From Ridgeia piscesae (taxonomy: Eukaryota; Annelida; Polychaeta; Sabellida; Siboglinidae), in the NCBI GenBank assembly GCA_025642075.2, contig JAODUO010000479.1, positions 132,001 to 196,000 on the forward strand: a DNA stretch of 64,000 bases. The letters run 5' to 3'. The notes below the pieces were generated by a model, which was not told the origin of the DNA, searched no databases, and worked only from the letters and a program-made list of their open reading frames with translations. Of the stretch, positions 24,911-38,000 are shown one piece after another. The position numbers were made by a program, and so were the translations under genes. Position 1 is the stretch's first letter. The number at the start of each line of letters is the position of its first letter.

Positions 24911-25512
24911 GGGTATGATTGAAAAACATTTTTCAGTTGTGTAGTGGCATTAGTGATCGACGTTTGTGTTTAAAGCCATATTATAAAGGATCCTTCCGTG
25001 GAAATTTACTTTGTAAGTTTGCAACTTTATACTGGGTTTGTAACTTAAACGTGCCGTGGAATTTGAAGTGAGTGACAAGTTGAAAAAGCTGTACTTGTTG
25101 TGATGTAACATTATGATTATACTCTGTTACAATTACGATAATGTATTAACATAGTTCACATCTCAACTTTTGTTAATTTCAAATTGTTTTATGTCTGTTC
25201 GCATAATCAAATTTCAAAATAAGCTGTCCATTGCCTGTAAAGTAATATTTTTCCCTAATTTAAAATGATGTATGTAATAGTGTAGAAGGGCGTGGTGGGT
25301 ATATTACGTATCTTTATTATCCATAGAATAGTGATTCACTGCCTATCAAGCATGTTTTTTTCAGGCAAACCAGAACCTACTATCATTTTTAAAGGTCATA
25401 CCTTTTCTCCCTTGTGAGTAATTTAACCTTACTTATGTGTACTGTGTCTCTGTAGCTTTCAAAGGTGTATGTGTTGTAGGTTCTAGTTCTCGTGTACACA
25501 CAACTTGCCATC

Positions 25513-27017
25513 ATGTCTAGCCGTAAGACAAAGGGAAAGACAACGAAGAAGAGGGCCCAGCGAGCCACGTCAAATGTGTTCGCCATGTTTGACCAGGCCC
25601 AGATCCAGGAGTTCAAGGAGGCCTTCAATATGATTGACCAGAACAGAGATGGTTTCATCGACAAGGAGGATCTCCATGACATGTTGGCATCACTAGGTCA
25701 GTTAGAATTTTTTTTAATCATAAAGTAATTCCCCCGACTCACTTGAGGTGAGACTCCATATTGGAATGAGAGGAATGTACTATAACAGTTATCATGGGTG
25801 GTCTGGTTGTTGTGTTATTAACTGTCCTGAGCTAAAACTGAACAAGATAATTTCCAAGATAGTCACTAAAATGTGCTTGGTGTTATGGTGTGGAAACATA
25901 CAAATATCCTTCATTCTTGATGGCCATCTAGTCAGTGTAACATTTTGTGGGGATTACCGAGACATGTTATATTGTGTGATTGCAGGTAAGAATCCGTCTG
26001 ATGCGTACCTGGATCAGATGATGGGCGAGGCACCTGGCCCAATCAACTTCACAATGTTTCTGACAATGTTTGGTGAGAAGTTGAATGGCACAGATCCAGA
26101 AGACGTCATCAAGAATGCTTTCGCTTGCTTCGATGAGAACAACACAGGTGTGGCTTACTCATTTTGCAGACTTCTTGTTGCTACTGTGTGAACCTATTGC
26201 TGTATTTTATTGATACTTGTTCTGGCTTTTAAACAGTGGTCGTTTTGCCAGTCTGAGTTGTGTGGCTGTTTTAGAACATCAGAACAAATTTTCTGTGAAC
26301 TGACACTGGTGGTTAATGAACATAAATGTTACCAAATGTATCGGGAGTGCAGTGAACTGTCATGGCTACATCGCATTTATTTTAGCTTTATTTTAACCAT
26401 GGAATATTATAATGAATATGTGACATGTCAGAATGTTTCAGTAATATTGACAGGCTGTAATTCATTGTATTTCCTTATTGTAATTATTGTTCACGTGTGT
26501 AAATTGTCTTTTGTCTTAGGTTACATCAACGAGGACCGGTTACGCGACCTGTTGATTACGATGGGTGATCGTTTTACAGATGAAGAGGTAGGTCTGCCAA
26601 TACAAATGTGACTATAATGTTATGATTGAGGTTTACTTTTCAATTTACCAAGGCATATATAGTTATATACTGCTAAATAATTATTGCACTTGCACAGTAT
26701 ATTAGATGGTTCATAAAACGTTTTGTTGTGGTTATCTTACAAGATGAACCCTCATCCCAATAATAAATATTTAAATTGCCACAATCAGTCAAGACATTGC
26801 AGTTACTTCAAATAATAATTGTCACCAATCATATCAAGTGCAATTACAACTGACAGCACTTAACTGATTCACCCTTCTTTTTTCATCACAGACTGTTATG
26901 TATGTTATGCAGGTTGATGACATGTACCGGGAAGCCCCGATCAAGAACGGCAACTTTGACTATGTTGAGTTCACACGTATTCTGAAGCACGGCAAGAAAG
27001 ACAAGGATGACGATTGA
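25513..27017 (+). CDS. MYL9/12 (sqh-like): Myosin regulatory light chain, non-muscle/smooth type, complete
   Basis: Regulatory light chain that binds the neck of myosin II and controls contractility by phosphorylation. Coding exons 25513-25696, 25986-26147, 26520-26587 and 26913-27017 join in phase (1, 1, 0) to 172 residues plus stop, the usual family length. The N-terminus is basic and carries the myosin light chain kinase target [12 protein letters not shown], with Thr19/Ser20. The first EF-hand loop, residues 42-53, [12 protein letters not shown], keeps all cation ligands; later EF-hands (FDENNTGYINED and the C-terminal one) are degenerate, as in the family. The C-terminus ends in an acidic DKDDD. 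The ATG follows a probable 5' UTR acceptor (about 25440-25480), so a non-coding first exon probably lies in the GC-richer region around 24.85 kb. It is head-to-head with MED23. Confidence 0.97.
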
Positions 27018-30000
27018 GGGCTGGGCTCAGTCACGACTAAGCCTTCGTTAAGTTGTAGCATGTCCTGTAGCACAGTCGATACGCTGCAGTCATGGCTTGT
27101 CAAATAGGAAGTTTGTACTTGTCATATTGTAGTGTCAAACGTTCACAAAAATTTATCGTCTAAGTGCTACCCGTAATGCAACAGCTGTTCATAAATACAA
27201 ACAAATTATTGACCTATTAAACCACATGCATTGTTCCGGGAGATAGGTTTTCAAATGTAGTCACACATCTTTAGTTAATGCATTATTTTATTCGCTGCTA
27301 ACAGTACTTAACCAACAATTTTTGTTATGTTTTGCTCTTCGTATTTAAGATATATTCAATGTGTAGTTGCTAGAAACAAGCTCCAGGTGTGGATTCGTAA
27401 ATATTTAGTCTGGCCATGCAAATATGCAGAGAATTCCCTCACTACATTAACCCTGTAACAACCTGTTTGCAAATGCCTGTTTTTAATTTGTGATAATTTT
27501 GCTGTTGTCTTGGCCCAAATATGGAAATTATTTGGAAAACTCTGGCCAGTGTTGTTTCTTGCTTCGTTTTGTGTATATATATATACAGTACATGCATATT
27601 TTTACTTGCGCATTTTCATACATACATTTAATTCCAGAAGGATAGTCACAGAAATAATAGAGAATAACAAAGAGTGTACATTAAAAACTAGATTGTTGTA
27701 GAAATCTTTCCAAGGATTGATGTGTTTAGAATATCGAGAGTAGCCACACCGTTGCTGCCAATTAATAATTGGCTCTGCATTCCAGGAATGGTTGTCAGTT
27801 GTTTGTGGTATTTCATCTGTCTGGGGGCTTTGTCGTTATTTTCAGATGCAACCGTATCGGTGTATGTCCATGCAATTCTGTTGAAGCATTCCTAATATGC
27901 AAATGTTCTTAACTGTGTCATGGTTGAAATTATATTGATTCAGACCTGCTGAGTGTAGTTTTACATGAAGCATTATTGGCGACTCTGGATTATAGATCTG
28001 TAGTTCCGTAGCAGTGTTCTTGACATTTGTCAAAGGCAATATTGATAGATACCTATTGCTAACATTCCCCATTCTATGCTTGGCATGCACAATGCATTTA
28101 TACGCAACACGTTTCTACTGATATGCTTCTTCTATATTGAAGTCACATTATAATCTCATGGTGCTTCTGTATTGAAGCTACGTTATAGTCTGTATAAGGC
28201 CTGGTAGCTTTGGCAGTCATTAAATTACAGGCCGCTTTTGTTACATTACGTACTAAGTACACGGTCAGAACTGGCGTTATACATATGTAATGACTGCTAT
28301 TATTAAAACACTGAAAATTTGTATCTTGTGAAATGTTTTATTCAACAGACACCCGATATCAACCAACTTCTGCGTGACATTACTCTGATTTTTAGTTTTT
28401 TTTTGCAAACCAGCTAACCATTCAATTTGTTTACTGACAAAAATAATACACTAAATAATTGTTTCAGGCTAATGGTCCAAGAGGCAGGTGTTCTGCAGCA
28501 GATATATAAATTTGTTATATGTGTGTTCTATGAAACTCACTTGAGAGTGGTGTTATCCTGAAATATATTCAAAGTTTTTCACTGAAGGCTCGGTGGAACC
28601 TTGCAGACATGGCCTGGTTGATAAGTCAGTGTAAATATTCCAACTGACAAAAATGGCTGGATACTTCTAGAATGTAGCAGAACTCTTATGCTGCATTCAG
28701 AGTTAAACTGGTTTACCATCACAATTACAAGTCTTTGGAACAATCATAGAATAGACACATGGTACTGCAAAGAATTGTACATCATAAGCCAGTTGAAGTC
28801 ACTTTATCGTTTCTTTGAGAATACAGGTAGCTGTGTAAAATTCCACTATACCTAGTGACAAAACCCATCACTTCAGGAGCTGCCTTAACAAGCAGAACCA
28901 TTTATTTCTGTTATTTCTTTGAATAAGCTGAACAATCCACATTCCACACCGGCAACTAGTACAAGTGATTTTACTCTCCAAGAACTCTCCATTACAAGTA
29001 ACGGCTGCACAGTTCAGTCTGGCCATTTTCTTATAAATTTATACTTTCTGTTGAGATTCAATTAGATTGACACAGTTTCCATCACATTCTGTTTACAGCC
29101 ACCGTCATTCAATATTTGCTCAAATCTATGTTACCAGCAAATTCTGCCCTGCATACACAAAAAGGTGGTCACCTAAATTCACAATCCCAAAATTGTACAG
29201 CTTTACGTATTGGTGGAAGGTAATTAACCACTCAAAGTGGTAATGCATAATGAAAGAAACACATAAATCTAATATAGTGGCTTTTGGAACTTGCTATCAT
29301 GTTTAGGAATGTGCTTGTTGCAACTGAATTGTATTATGGGCAGTTGCTAGTCCTAAAGTAACTATGGGCCGCATCTTATCAAAACTACCTTCATAAAATT
29401 TGTGGATTATATTAACTGGGTGGTAATGTGCAGTGATTTGTGGTCATACTGGTGTATGTTCAACAGGAACCACTATTTTGGGTGATAACAAATACCATCA
29501 TCTAATGAGTTGTCTATCAGGATGTAACTTAACATAATACGGTGGTTTTGGATTCCAACTCAGTGTTTTAACTTTTATGACTATTTTCCTTTTGTGCATT
29601 TTTTTTTGGCTTTTCTTATGAAATATAAGCACGTCAGTAGAAACAAAAATATGTTTTTAATCTGAAGTACCAAACCACATATTGTGAGGATGGGGACATG
29701 ACTGGAATTACATAACATAAAACAGTACAATTTGGGTCTCTGCGAAGTTTCGAGACCACCCCACACGTCAGCATACGACCTCAGTATTGAGTTTCAACAG
29801 GTCCTAACTACAGCAGTCAAGTACTTAAGGGCTGCAGCACCGATCAGTTTTATTACCTACTTTAAATCGTATACACACATGTACAAAATGAACGAGCAGA
29901 AACAGTATTTATAATCAACCCATGTTCTGAGCATAGCTGCTGACAATCTGATACATCGCAGCTAATATCCTAACAATCTGTCGGCGTCAACTGTGTACCA

Positions 30001-32069
30001 ATATTACATATTTACATTTACTGTACAGGTGTATTGTACAGGTGTATTTTTTTCACTGGTCGCTGTTGTCATACACACTTTTTGTGTAAGTAACACATCC
30101 AAGCAGCCAGTTATTTACCCTTTACATAATTTTATAATCAGTCGGATCCATTGACTAAGATATTTACCAAGCCTGGTCAACTTCCGCCTAGTGCTGTTCT
30201 CAAGAAATTACTAATGGCACATTTTGGACATAGACAGTATAACAACATTAACAATTGGTGGAGAGCATATAGGATCTACAAGCGTGGTTACCCATGATGC
30301 AAAGGGCAGCTTTTCCAAATGAACACTGTCATTTTGTGCACAATGAAACATTAAGAAGCTTACAAGATGTCGCAGAGATTATTGCTGAAGAAACAGCAGT
30401 ATATAAAGAGGTTAAGTCATTTAACACCGACTAATGTTCAGCAGCTACTAAATACACTGTCGAGCCCACAACTGATATTCCACCGACTAAATATGACAAT
30501 CTGTAGAAGCGCATAGCAGAGAAATTGTTAAAACGTCCAGGCATACAATCAAAATATTCACAAAACATTGCGTCAATAATTAACCTCAAAAACATCTGTG
30601 AATCAACCACAGTAACTTAAGCATTATGCAGATAAATTGAATGCACAAAATTAATAACAACACATAAGCATGAAACGGGAAGTAAAATCCAGGCGAAAAC
30701 AAATACCAAACGGATTGGTTTAAATACCTCTTCTACACGTTACAGCTATTATACATACGTACGACAGCATTTTGAATAATCAAATCAACCTCTACGGAAC
30801 CACAGATGTTTACTCTTTGTGTTTACTACTTGTAGCCTTCAACTTCCACGATTTGTAGCCGACTATCAAACATGTCTTGTAGATTCAACATTGAAAATAA
30901 AAACATTTTGCTACAATATGATGTAGTTCTCTTGTGGTGTGCATGTACATTCAGTTGTACATATATATATGTGTATAAATCTCTCCCACCATCAGAAGCA
31001 GCAAGCATTACCGAGTATTCAAACAATGATGTTTAAATACAACAGGCTTCAAAATTTACTTGCATGCAAAATCAGCAAAACAACACTCGAGAGTCTTCTA
31101 ACATCAACTAATGGAACACTGATTTCACAACCAGAGAAACTGCAAATGGGTTGACCATTACTGCACCAAGCACCATAACTCCGTCTTAACACAGACCATA
31201 ACAACATAGTGTCACACCTGAAATGTATGCCCATCTAAAACCCTGAAGTATTTCCATAATTTTGAGTAATTTTAATCTGTGTGCTATATATATAACAATC
31301 CTTGTGTGTCAGCTCTTAACAAATAACCATCGAGCATTCTACATGTCTGCTATGTCACATGACTAACAATTATTTTTCAACTTGCTTGATATACAACAGT
31401 CTCGGTTGCAACTATGGCCACAACGATTTATTACTACATTGTGATATTTGTCTGCTAATCCTGTACTCCGATATATTTCATTAAAATTGTAATTACAATG
31501 CATACAAAATATTTCACATCACACCAATTGCAATTAGTGCACACAAAATATTTTCAACATTTTTATTTAAAAACCATATAAATCTGTGGCTTGGAAACCA
31601 CTTAGAATTCATCTATTTTTAACATGTGAGGTGGCGCTAGTGTCGTACCTCAATGACTGGGAGTATACACCTTTAGATAGTATCTCTTCGCGAACACTGC
31701 CTTCTTGTTCTTGGAAGACGTCGAAATATGCATAAAGCAGTGCTAAAACTTTTTATGTTAAATTACGTTTAATTAATCACGTATCACGATATGCATCATA
31801 TCACACGTAGTGTATCGTTGCAGCCATGTTTGCAAGCAGACCCTTATACCGACCGACACACACGAATATCCAATTTGAATCTCTTCACAGAGCGGGTCAA
31901 GCACTTCCGTTCACACCACATTTATATGAACACACACCACGTTTGTAAAGCTGTACGTCTGGCAGGAGAAGCTTGGCAATGTTTGCAGCTGAAGCGAGCA
32001 AGGACACTACCAACAACAACAAATACCATAAATAAAATCGAGAGTAGAATTGACCTAATTGCTGCTAGC
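27018..32069. other. Convergent intergenic gap between light chain and NADK2
   Basis: Holds the 3' UTRs of both convergent genes and nothing else I can identify. Candidate ATTAAA-type signals exist on both strands but none is decisive. No ORF with recognisable similarity, no tandem array. Confidence 0.5.
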
Positions 32070-35000
32070 TCAGTCTATCGCGACGCCGCACAGCGCGTCC
32101 TCGTCGTGCATGCTCAGTTCGACAACGGCGCCGTCGTTGAACTGGAACGACACCCCGCCGTCGATCACCAACCATCCGTCCCACATGCGTGACTTGATAT
32201 TCATTCTGCAACCCAACGACACCTGTAATACAACTTCGTTTGGATCTCGCTTATTCAATTGCAAAACTATGTCTGCTGATAACCGTAATGCAAGAATACC
32301 AAGTTAAATGGTAGTAATACATAGATCTGTGTAAAAATGTTAAACTTTATCATTAGATAGCAATACTGATGAAAGTGTGATAAGCCTTGTAGCATCGTGC
32401 ATGGTGCCTGAACTTTTTTGTTCTTACTCCCTGAATTGCAACTGAACTCAAGTCAAAAGTAGATTAGTAGTTTATCTGATTAATACTGTTGTAAACAAGC
32501 TAACATGTCAAGCAGTAGGTTTTTTACAAATGAATCTAAAACTACCGGTAGACCAGTAAAACAGTGAATTTAAGAGGTATCTTATAGAGACACTTGGGTT
32601 AGAAATTTTAAAAATGTTGAAAAGAGTTTTCTGTTTTTGACATTTCTATGTATAAACATTATTCAGCTTGCTGTTCATATACATTATACTACGAAAAACC
32701 TGTTTGTGTCACAAAACATGCGTTTTGTGTCACAAAACATGCGATTTGTATGATTCCTGTCACTGCAAAGTCTGTTTTTGCTAAATGAAGTGAGCATTTT
32801 CTCAGAAACACCCACACATGTTGCCTTCTTGTTCATTTATCTAAATAACTGCTTGAAAAGATGAAAAATTTATATCAAGCTTTTTATATCATTAAAACAG
32901 TTTTTTATTTAAAAAGTACCTTGGTGGTTACACTTGTTGTTATATGGAGTAGTAACACACCAAATTTGAGTGATCTAAGTCAGGTAGTTACCGAGATATT
33001 TCAAAGCATATATTAAATCCCAGATGGCTGCCATACCGTGGGAAAATCCCCTCAGAAAACAATTCCCACAATTCTTAGGTGGACATTAAAACAGTTTCAG
33101 CTCTGTAGAATAAGTATTAATGAAATAAAACAATAATGTGTTTAGACCCTTAAAAAATGTCCATAACATCGACAGAAGTTTGAGGTCTGTTTTGCTATAG
33201 AGGTCACAAATGTACGATGCAATGCCACATGGTTGTCAAAACACTGCAGCATCAGTTCTAAAGCTTTCCAAGGAATAATGCTATTCTATTGTAACCCTTT
33301 GCTCTCATCATGTAGAAAATCAAACAGACACATATCCATTAATATGTTGTATTAAATATTATAATTAAATTTTTTAAATGACCCGTACATGAGTACATGA
33401 TACAATGCATCCATGTGAAAAATAAAAAATAATACAAACACATAGACTTACTGTAAACATGATATGACAATGAAATAAAAAAGAGACAGGAGACTCGTCT
33501 AAGGCAGCAGTAGTCGCTGTCAAGAAGCCACCCTTGTGAGAATTATTTTTAACTAGATCAACTCTTCACCCAAATAAAAAAAATCCAAAACAAACATTAA
33601 TTAAATGTTCACACGAGTGTAGCCTAGCTGATGTGATCATTGTGTTTGTCTTGATGAAGCCTATTATTGTGTTGTATAACGTTGAAGACATCATTCCAAA
33701 GACTAATAACCAATTCTTCAGAATTTTGTATTACCCTTTGGGATGACGTATTTGTGGTTTGCTAATCCATAAAAACTAATGATCAGAAATGACAACTCAC
33801 GTTTGACAGAAGCCCTTTGGTTGCGGAACCCGGAAAATACCTGCAAGACAAAAATAATTAAGGCAACTTATTACAAATCTATGAATCCAATGTAATAACT
33901 ACATTATGTTGGCTGTGGCGCACAAATTAATAACAACATTTCAAAATCAAAACTTAACATTGCCTGGTCCAGCAAAGCAGTAAAAACAAACATAAATTAA
34001 AATTTTCCATGTAAAGAAACTGATTACAATGGAGAAGCATCATTCCATTACCTGCAGCGATAGGGTCTCGGACAGTGTATGCCATCCGTCCGTCTTCTGG
34101 GTCAAACTTCAACGAATAATTAAATGCATCTGTCACTTCCTGCAACAGTTTGTCGTCCGTCACGTCAACGCCCCAATTCCCTAGTCTCTTAGCTGCAAAA
34201 CGAAAATGAGTCGAAACATTAGTCATGCATACCTTTAACAGGTGTGTATATATTATCAAAATCTTATTGTCATTTCAAAAAAAAGGAAACACCATCATAC
34301 AACTTCTCCAATAAAATCTTTCTTTAGGTTGTGTAACATGCTAACCTCCACACATGACATGTGTTAAAAAGTAACCTGTTCATGTTGAAAGTGTAATCTT
34401 TTTCAATATTGAGTGATGTTACATCCAATTTCAAGTGTGAAAATAATCTGTCTGATTACTTGACTATTAACACTTCAAATTTACATAATTCACAACAAAG
34501 AAGACATGCTGATCATAAAATGGACATTTCCAGTAGATAGTGTAAGGTGCTAGAAAACATCATGGTTCAATCATAAATGACAACTGAACTGAACAAACCT
34601 GTTGATAATATCTGAGACACATTCTCCTTGGGGATGTGATTAATGTTGAAGAACCAAGATGTGGAACCTGTGCCCGTTGATGTCGTGATCCCAGAACTCT
34701 TCTGTCGGACCCGTTCTGAGCCGTCTATGGAGACCTCGTAGAACGAGACCCTGCAGTGACAACAGACTGGGTTACATCACTTACATGCCACACATACTAG
34801 ACGCATATCTCATTTCACAAAGTCAATTTAGTATCGTATTTAACTTACTTATTTCATTGAATCAACTTATTTATTTAACTTATTTTGACATATTTATTTA
34901 ACATAATTATTGTTCTTGTACCTATCTATATTGTTAGCTCCTTTTAGCAGTTTTTTAACTCGGATACATGGGTTTTTTATAAAAATTATTACAGCCACAA

Positions 35001-38000
35001 TCACATTAACAGTCTCAAAACATTTCCTACCGTCACACGGTTTGTCATGTGAGCAGTGTTCAAATTTAATCATGGTCAAGAGACTGACCAGAGACCATCA
35101 ACCTTCCTGTTCAGGTGACAAATCTCAAAAAGTACCATCGTATTTACAGCAAAAATCCGTTCTTCCTACATTCCAAATGTTACACTTCATGTAACTTTGG
35201 TGCAGGACCATCAACTCTAAAAACTGTACATATTTACAAACAACCAGGAAGGTGCGGGTGTATTCGGAAACATACAAAACTCTCAAAAACAGTGTTCCGT
35301 TACGTAGAACCATTCGGTACTGTGTGCATTTTGTGCATAAAAAGTTGTCCATGAACATACAGTATAGAACAGTTACAATGTACAAATACACAATCAATGC
35401 AGTAACAGGGTAGACTCCACTCTCTGTTGTCAGCTCATGATATCAACAGATGATGGAGGCTGTTGTTGCTGAATTTTCATCAGAATAGCACCACTGCATA
35501 TGTCAAATCACAACATCACATGACAGTTTCATAGATCCACAGCCCAAATGGACCCAACAGGTATTATGTTCTGCCTTTAAACAAACCTTGCGGATAACGA
35601 TTCACCAATGAAGACCTCGTTGAGGGCACAGATAGGGAGGATGTGTGAGGGTTTCTCCTCCAACACCTCCGACACGTGGTTGTACACCTCGTTCTCCTTC
35701 ACATGTTCCATGAAACGCATCTCCGGATAGAGCAGACACTGTCGCTGTAAGTCCACCGGGTCGACACGCGTGTACTTGCCAGACATCGTCAGGCGAATAC
35801 GTTTCCGCCAGATCCACCTAAATACACACATGCTAAATTAACAAACCCTGTCGACTGATTTACACCACCATAAAGTGGGACCATTGTAATTGTTTTATTA
35901 ATACAATTATAAATTTAAAACTAACTTTAATGTTCCACTAACCGGAACTGATGGCAGAAATGCTGAAGAAAAATTCATACTTTGTGTTAAAAAAATATTT
36001 TTTATTATTTGTCCAACTTGATGAATATTTTAAATAATATCAGGTTCATTGCTAAAATCGCTATGATGTGAACACATGTTTTGAAAAACAGAAAAATCAC
36101 GACAGTTACAATAATTTAGTTTGCTAATTTTGGTATTCTTCTGGTTTTTCCAAAGCACTTTAAAAGGTGACCACACCATACAATAAAAATTTATTTTAAC
36201 ATATTTTTCTGCAGTAAACTCCTCAAATTGATTCTACAATAACCAACAGCATTGTAGACATTATATTTGCACTGTTTTTGAAGACAGTCATTCTTTACAT
36301 TCAGAATTGTGACCTTGTTACAACTCTATGGAGTACATGTTCTACTATCAAACACTAACCTAAACTGAATTATTCAGCCATAAAGTTATATAAACACATG
36401 CCTATATAATTATGCATAAATTGTGCATCTCCCAACAATGTAGTAATATATTAAATGGCAATATTCCTCAACCCAAACACAATTTGCACAAGGACTATAA
36501 ATAAATGTACTTAAAATCGCCAGGCTTACCGAAATTCACCGTTGATGATTCTATCAAGTGCCCCATCAAAGTCTATTGAATACTGCTTTGATAGACACAG
36601 GCGTCCCTCCGATCTGGTGAAAGATATCAAACATGTTTACTAATGGTCTTTCACCAGTTCCCTTCACCAATACAAGACTGCACGCTGCCAATATGCTTTT
36701 ATTATCTTGTTTACTAACAATATTGAGTAAATGCTAAAAAAACACTATAAAACACACCACTGACATCACTAGCAAATATATTTTATTATAAATAAATGAA
36801 CATGTGATGGCTGGTTTGACACTTAGACTTCATAAAGTGATTGATGCACATGATAACATCCTAAACTATCACAAGGATACGTGCTTTTTTAATCAAGTTT
36901 GACCAATTACGATACAATTTATTTTAATACGACAAATGAAAAATCACATACTTTTATTCTATTAGTTACATGCTAAACAACACTGCAAACGTAATATCAT
37001 AACCCAGCTTGAGAAAACTAATTTGAGCTCAGACAAGTATTCTGGAGTCCATAATTTGTATGTGCCTGTGATCTATTTCTAACTCCGCCTCTGTTCCACC
37101 TGTCGTCATGGCAACACACAATCACCAGGCACCAGCACATGTACATAAGTGCAATTAATATAATAAAGTACCTGATAGGGTCTGTGTTGATGCCTATAAC
37201 TGGCAGGTCGTGACCTTTGACCTTGCTGGAGGCCATTAAGAACATGCCATCGCCTCCCGCTGTGAAGATGGCATCAGCCCACTTGATCAAGTCTGTATCA
37301 CAGTCGAATCTCTTAACGGTCTTAAATTCAATGTTATGCTTTCTGAAACAAACACAAATCAAGGTCTTGCTTTCAACCGACAATGAAACATGTACTTGCA
37401 AGATGCCAGCTTTATAGGTGAACGACGAGACAATTTATTTTATCTTCAATCTATTTCCCACCTGCAAACCCAGCTGCACGTTTACGACGTCTAAAATAGT
37501 TGGCTACCGGGTAGTGGTATTACAGCACTGTTTTAACTATCTGTGTCAATTGTTGATAAGTAATTTTTATGATTCCACTTGGCAATGTTTCAATGTATTT
37601 ATAGTTTTTTATACACCAAATGTCTTCAACAAAACGTGTAAATCATTTCAAAAATATGTATTTATACTCACTGTAGCATTGCCTGGATAGACTCCAGGGT
37701 GCTAAAGTATTCCGTGTGCCTTTCAAGTAGACTGTCATAGTCTGACCCTTTGGAGATCAACTGTAACAAATCACATGACCCTATCAGGTAAACATATTAT
37801 ACCATAGTAACATCATACTATTCACATGCAATGACTGATGATCAAACAGAACCCTCACAGCATGTACTGCCTATAAATCATTTAATGCAGTGGCAAACTT
37901 GCACAGATAATCCGACAAAGGGATAGGTCCCATCTGAATATGCAGTGTTTCCCCTGAGTAAAATGATCGGCGAGGTGGTAGGATGGGCTCAGTGAGCACC

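Noticed and set aside
32206..32264. Extension of NADK2 exon 9 to an upstream ATG or to the acceptor near 32225
   Set aside because: The phase from exon 8 (2) would hit a stop. The acceptor just above 32205 restores phase and the family spacing.
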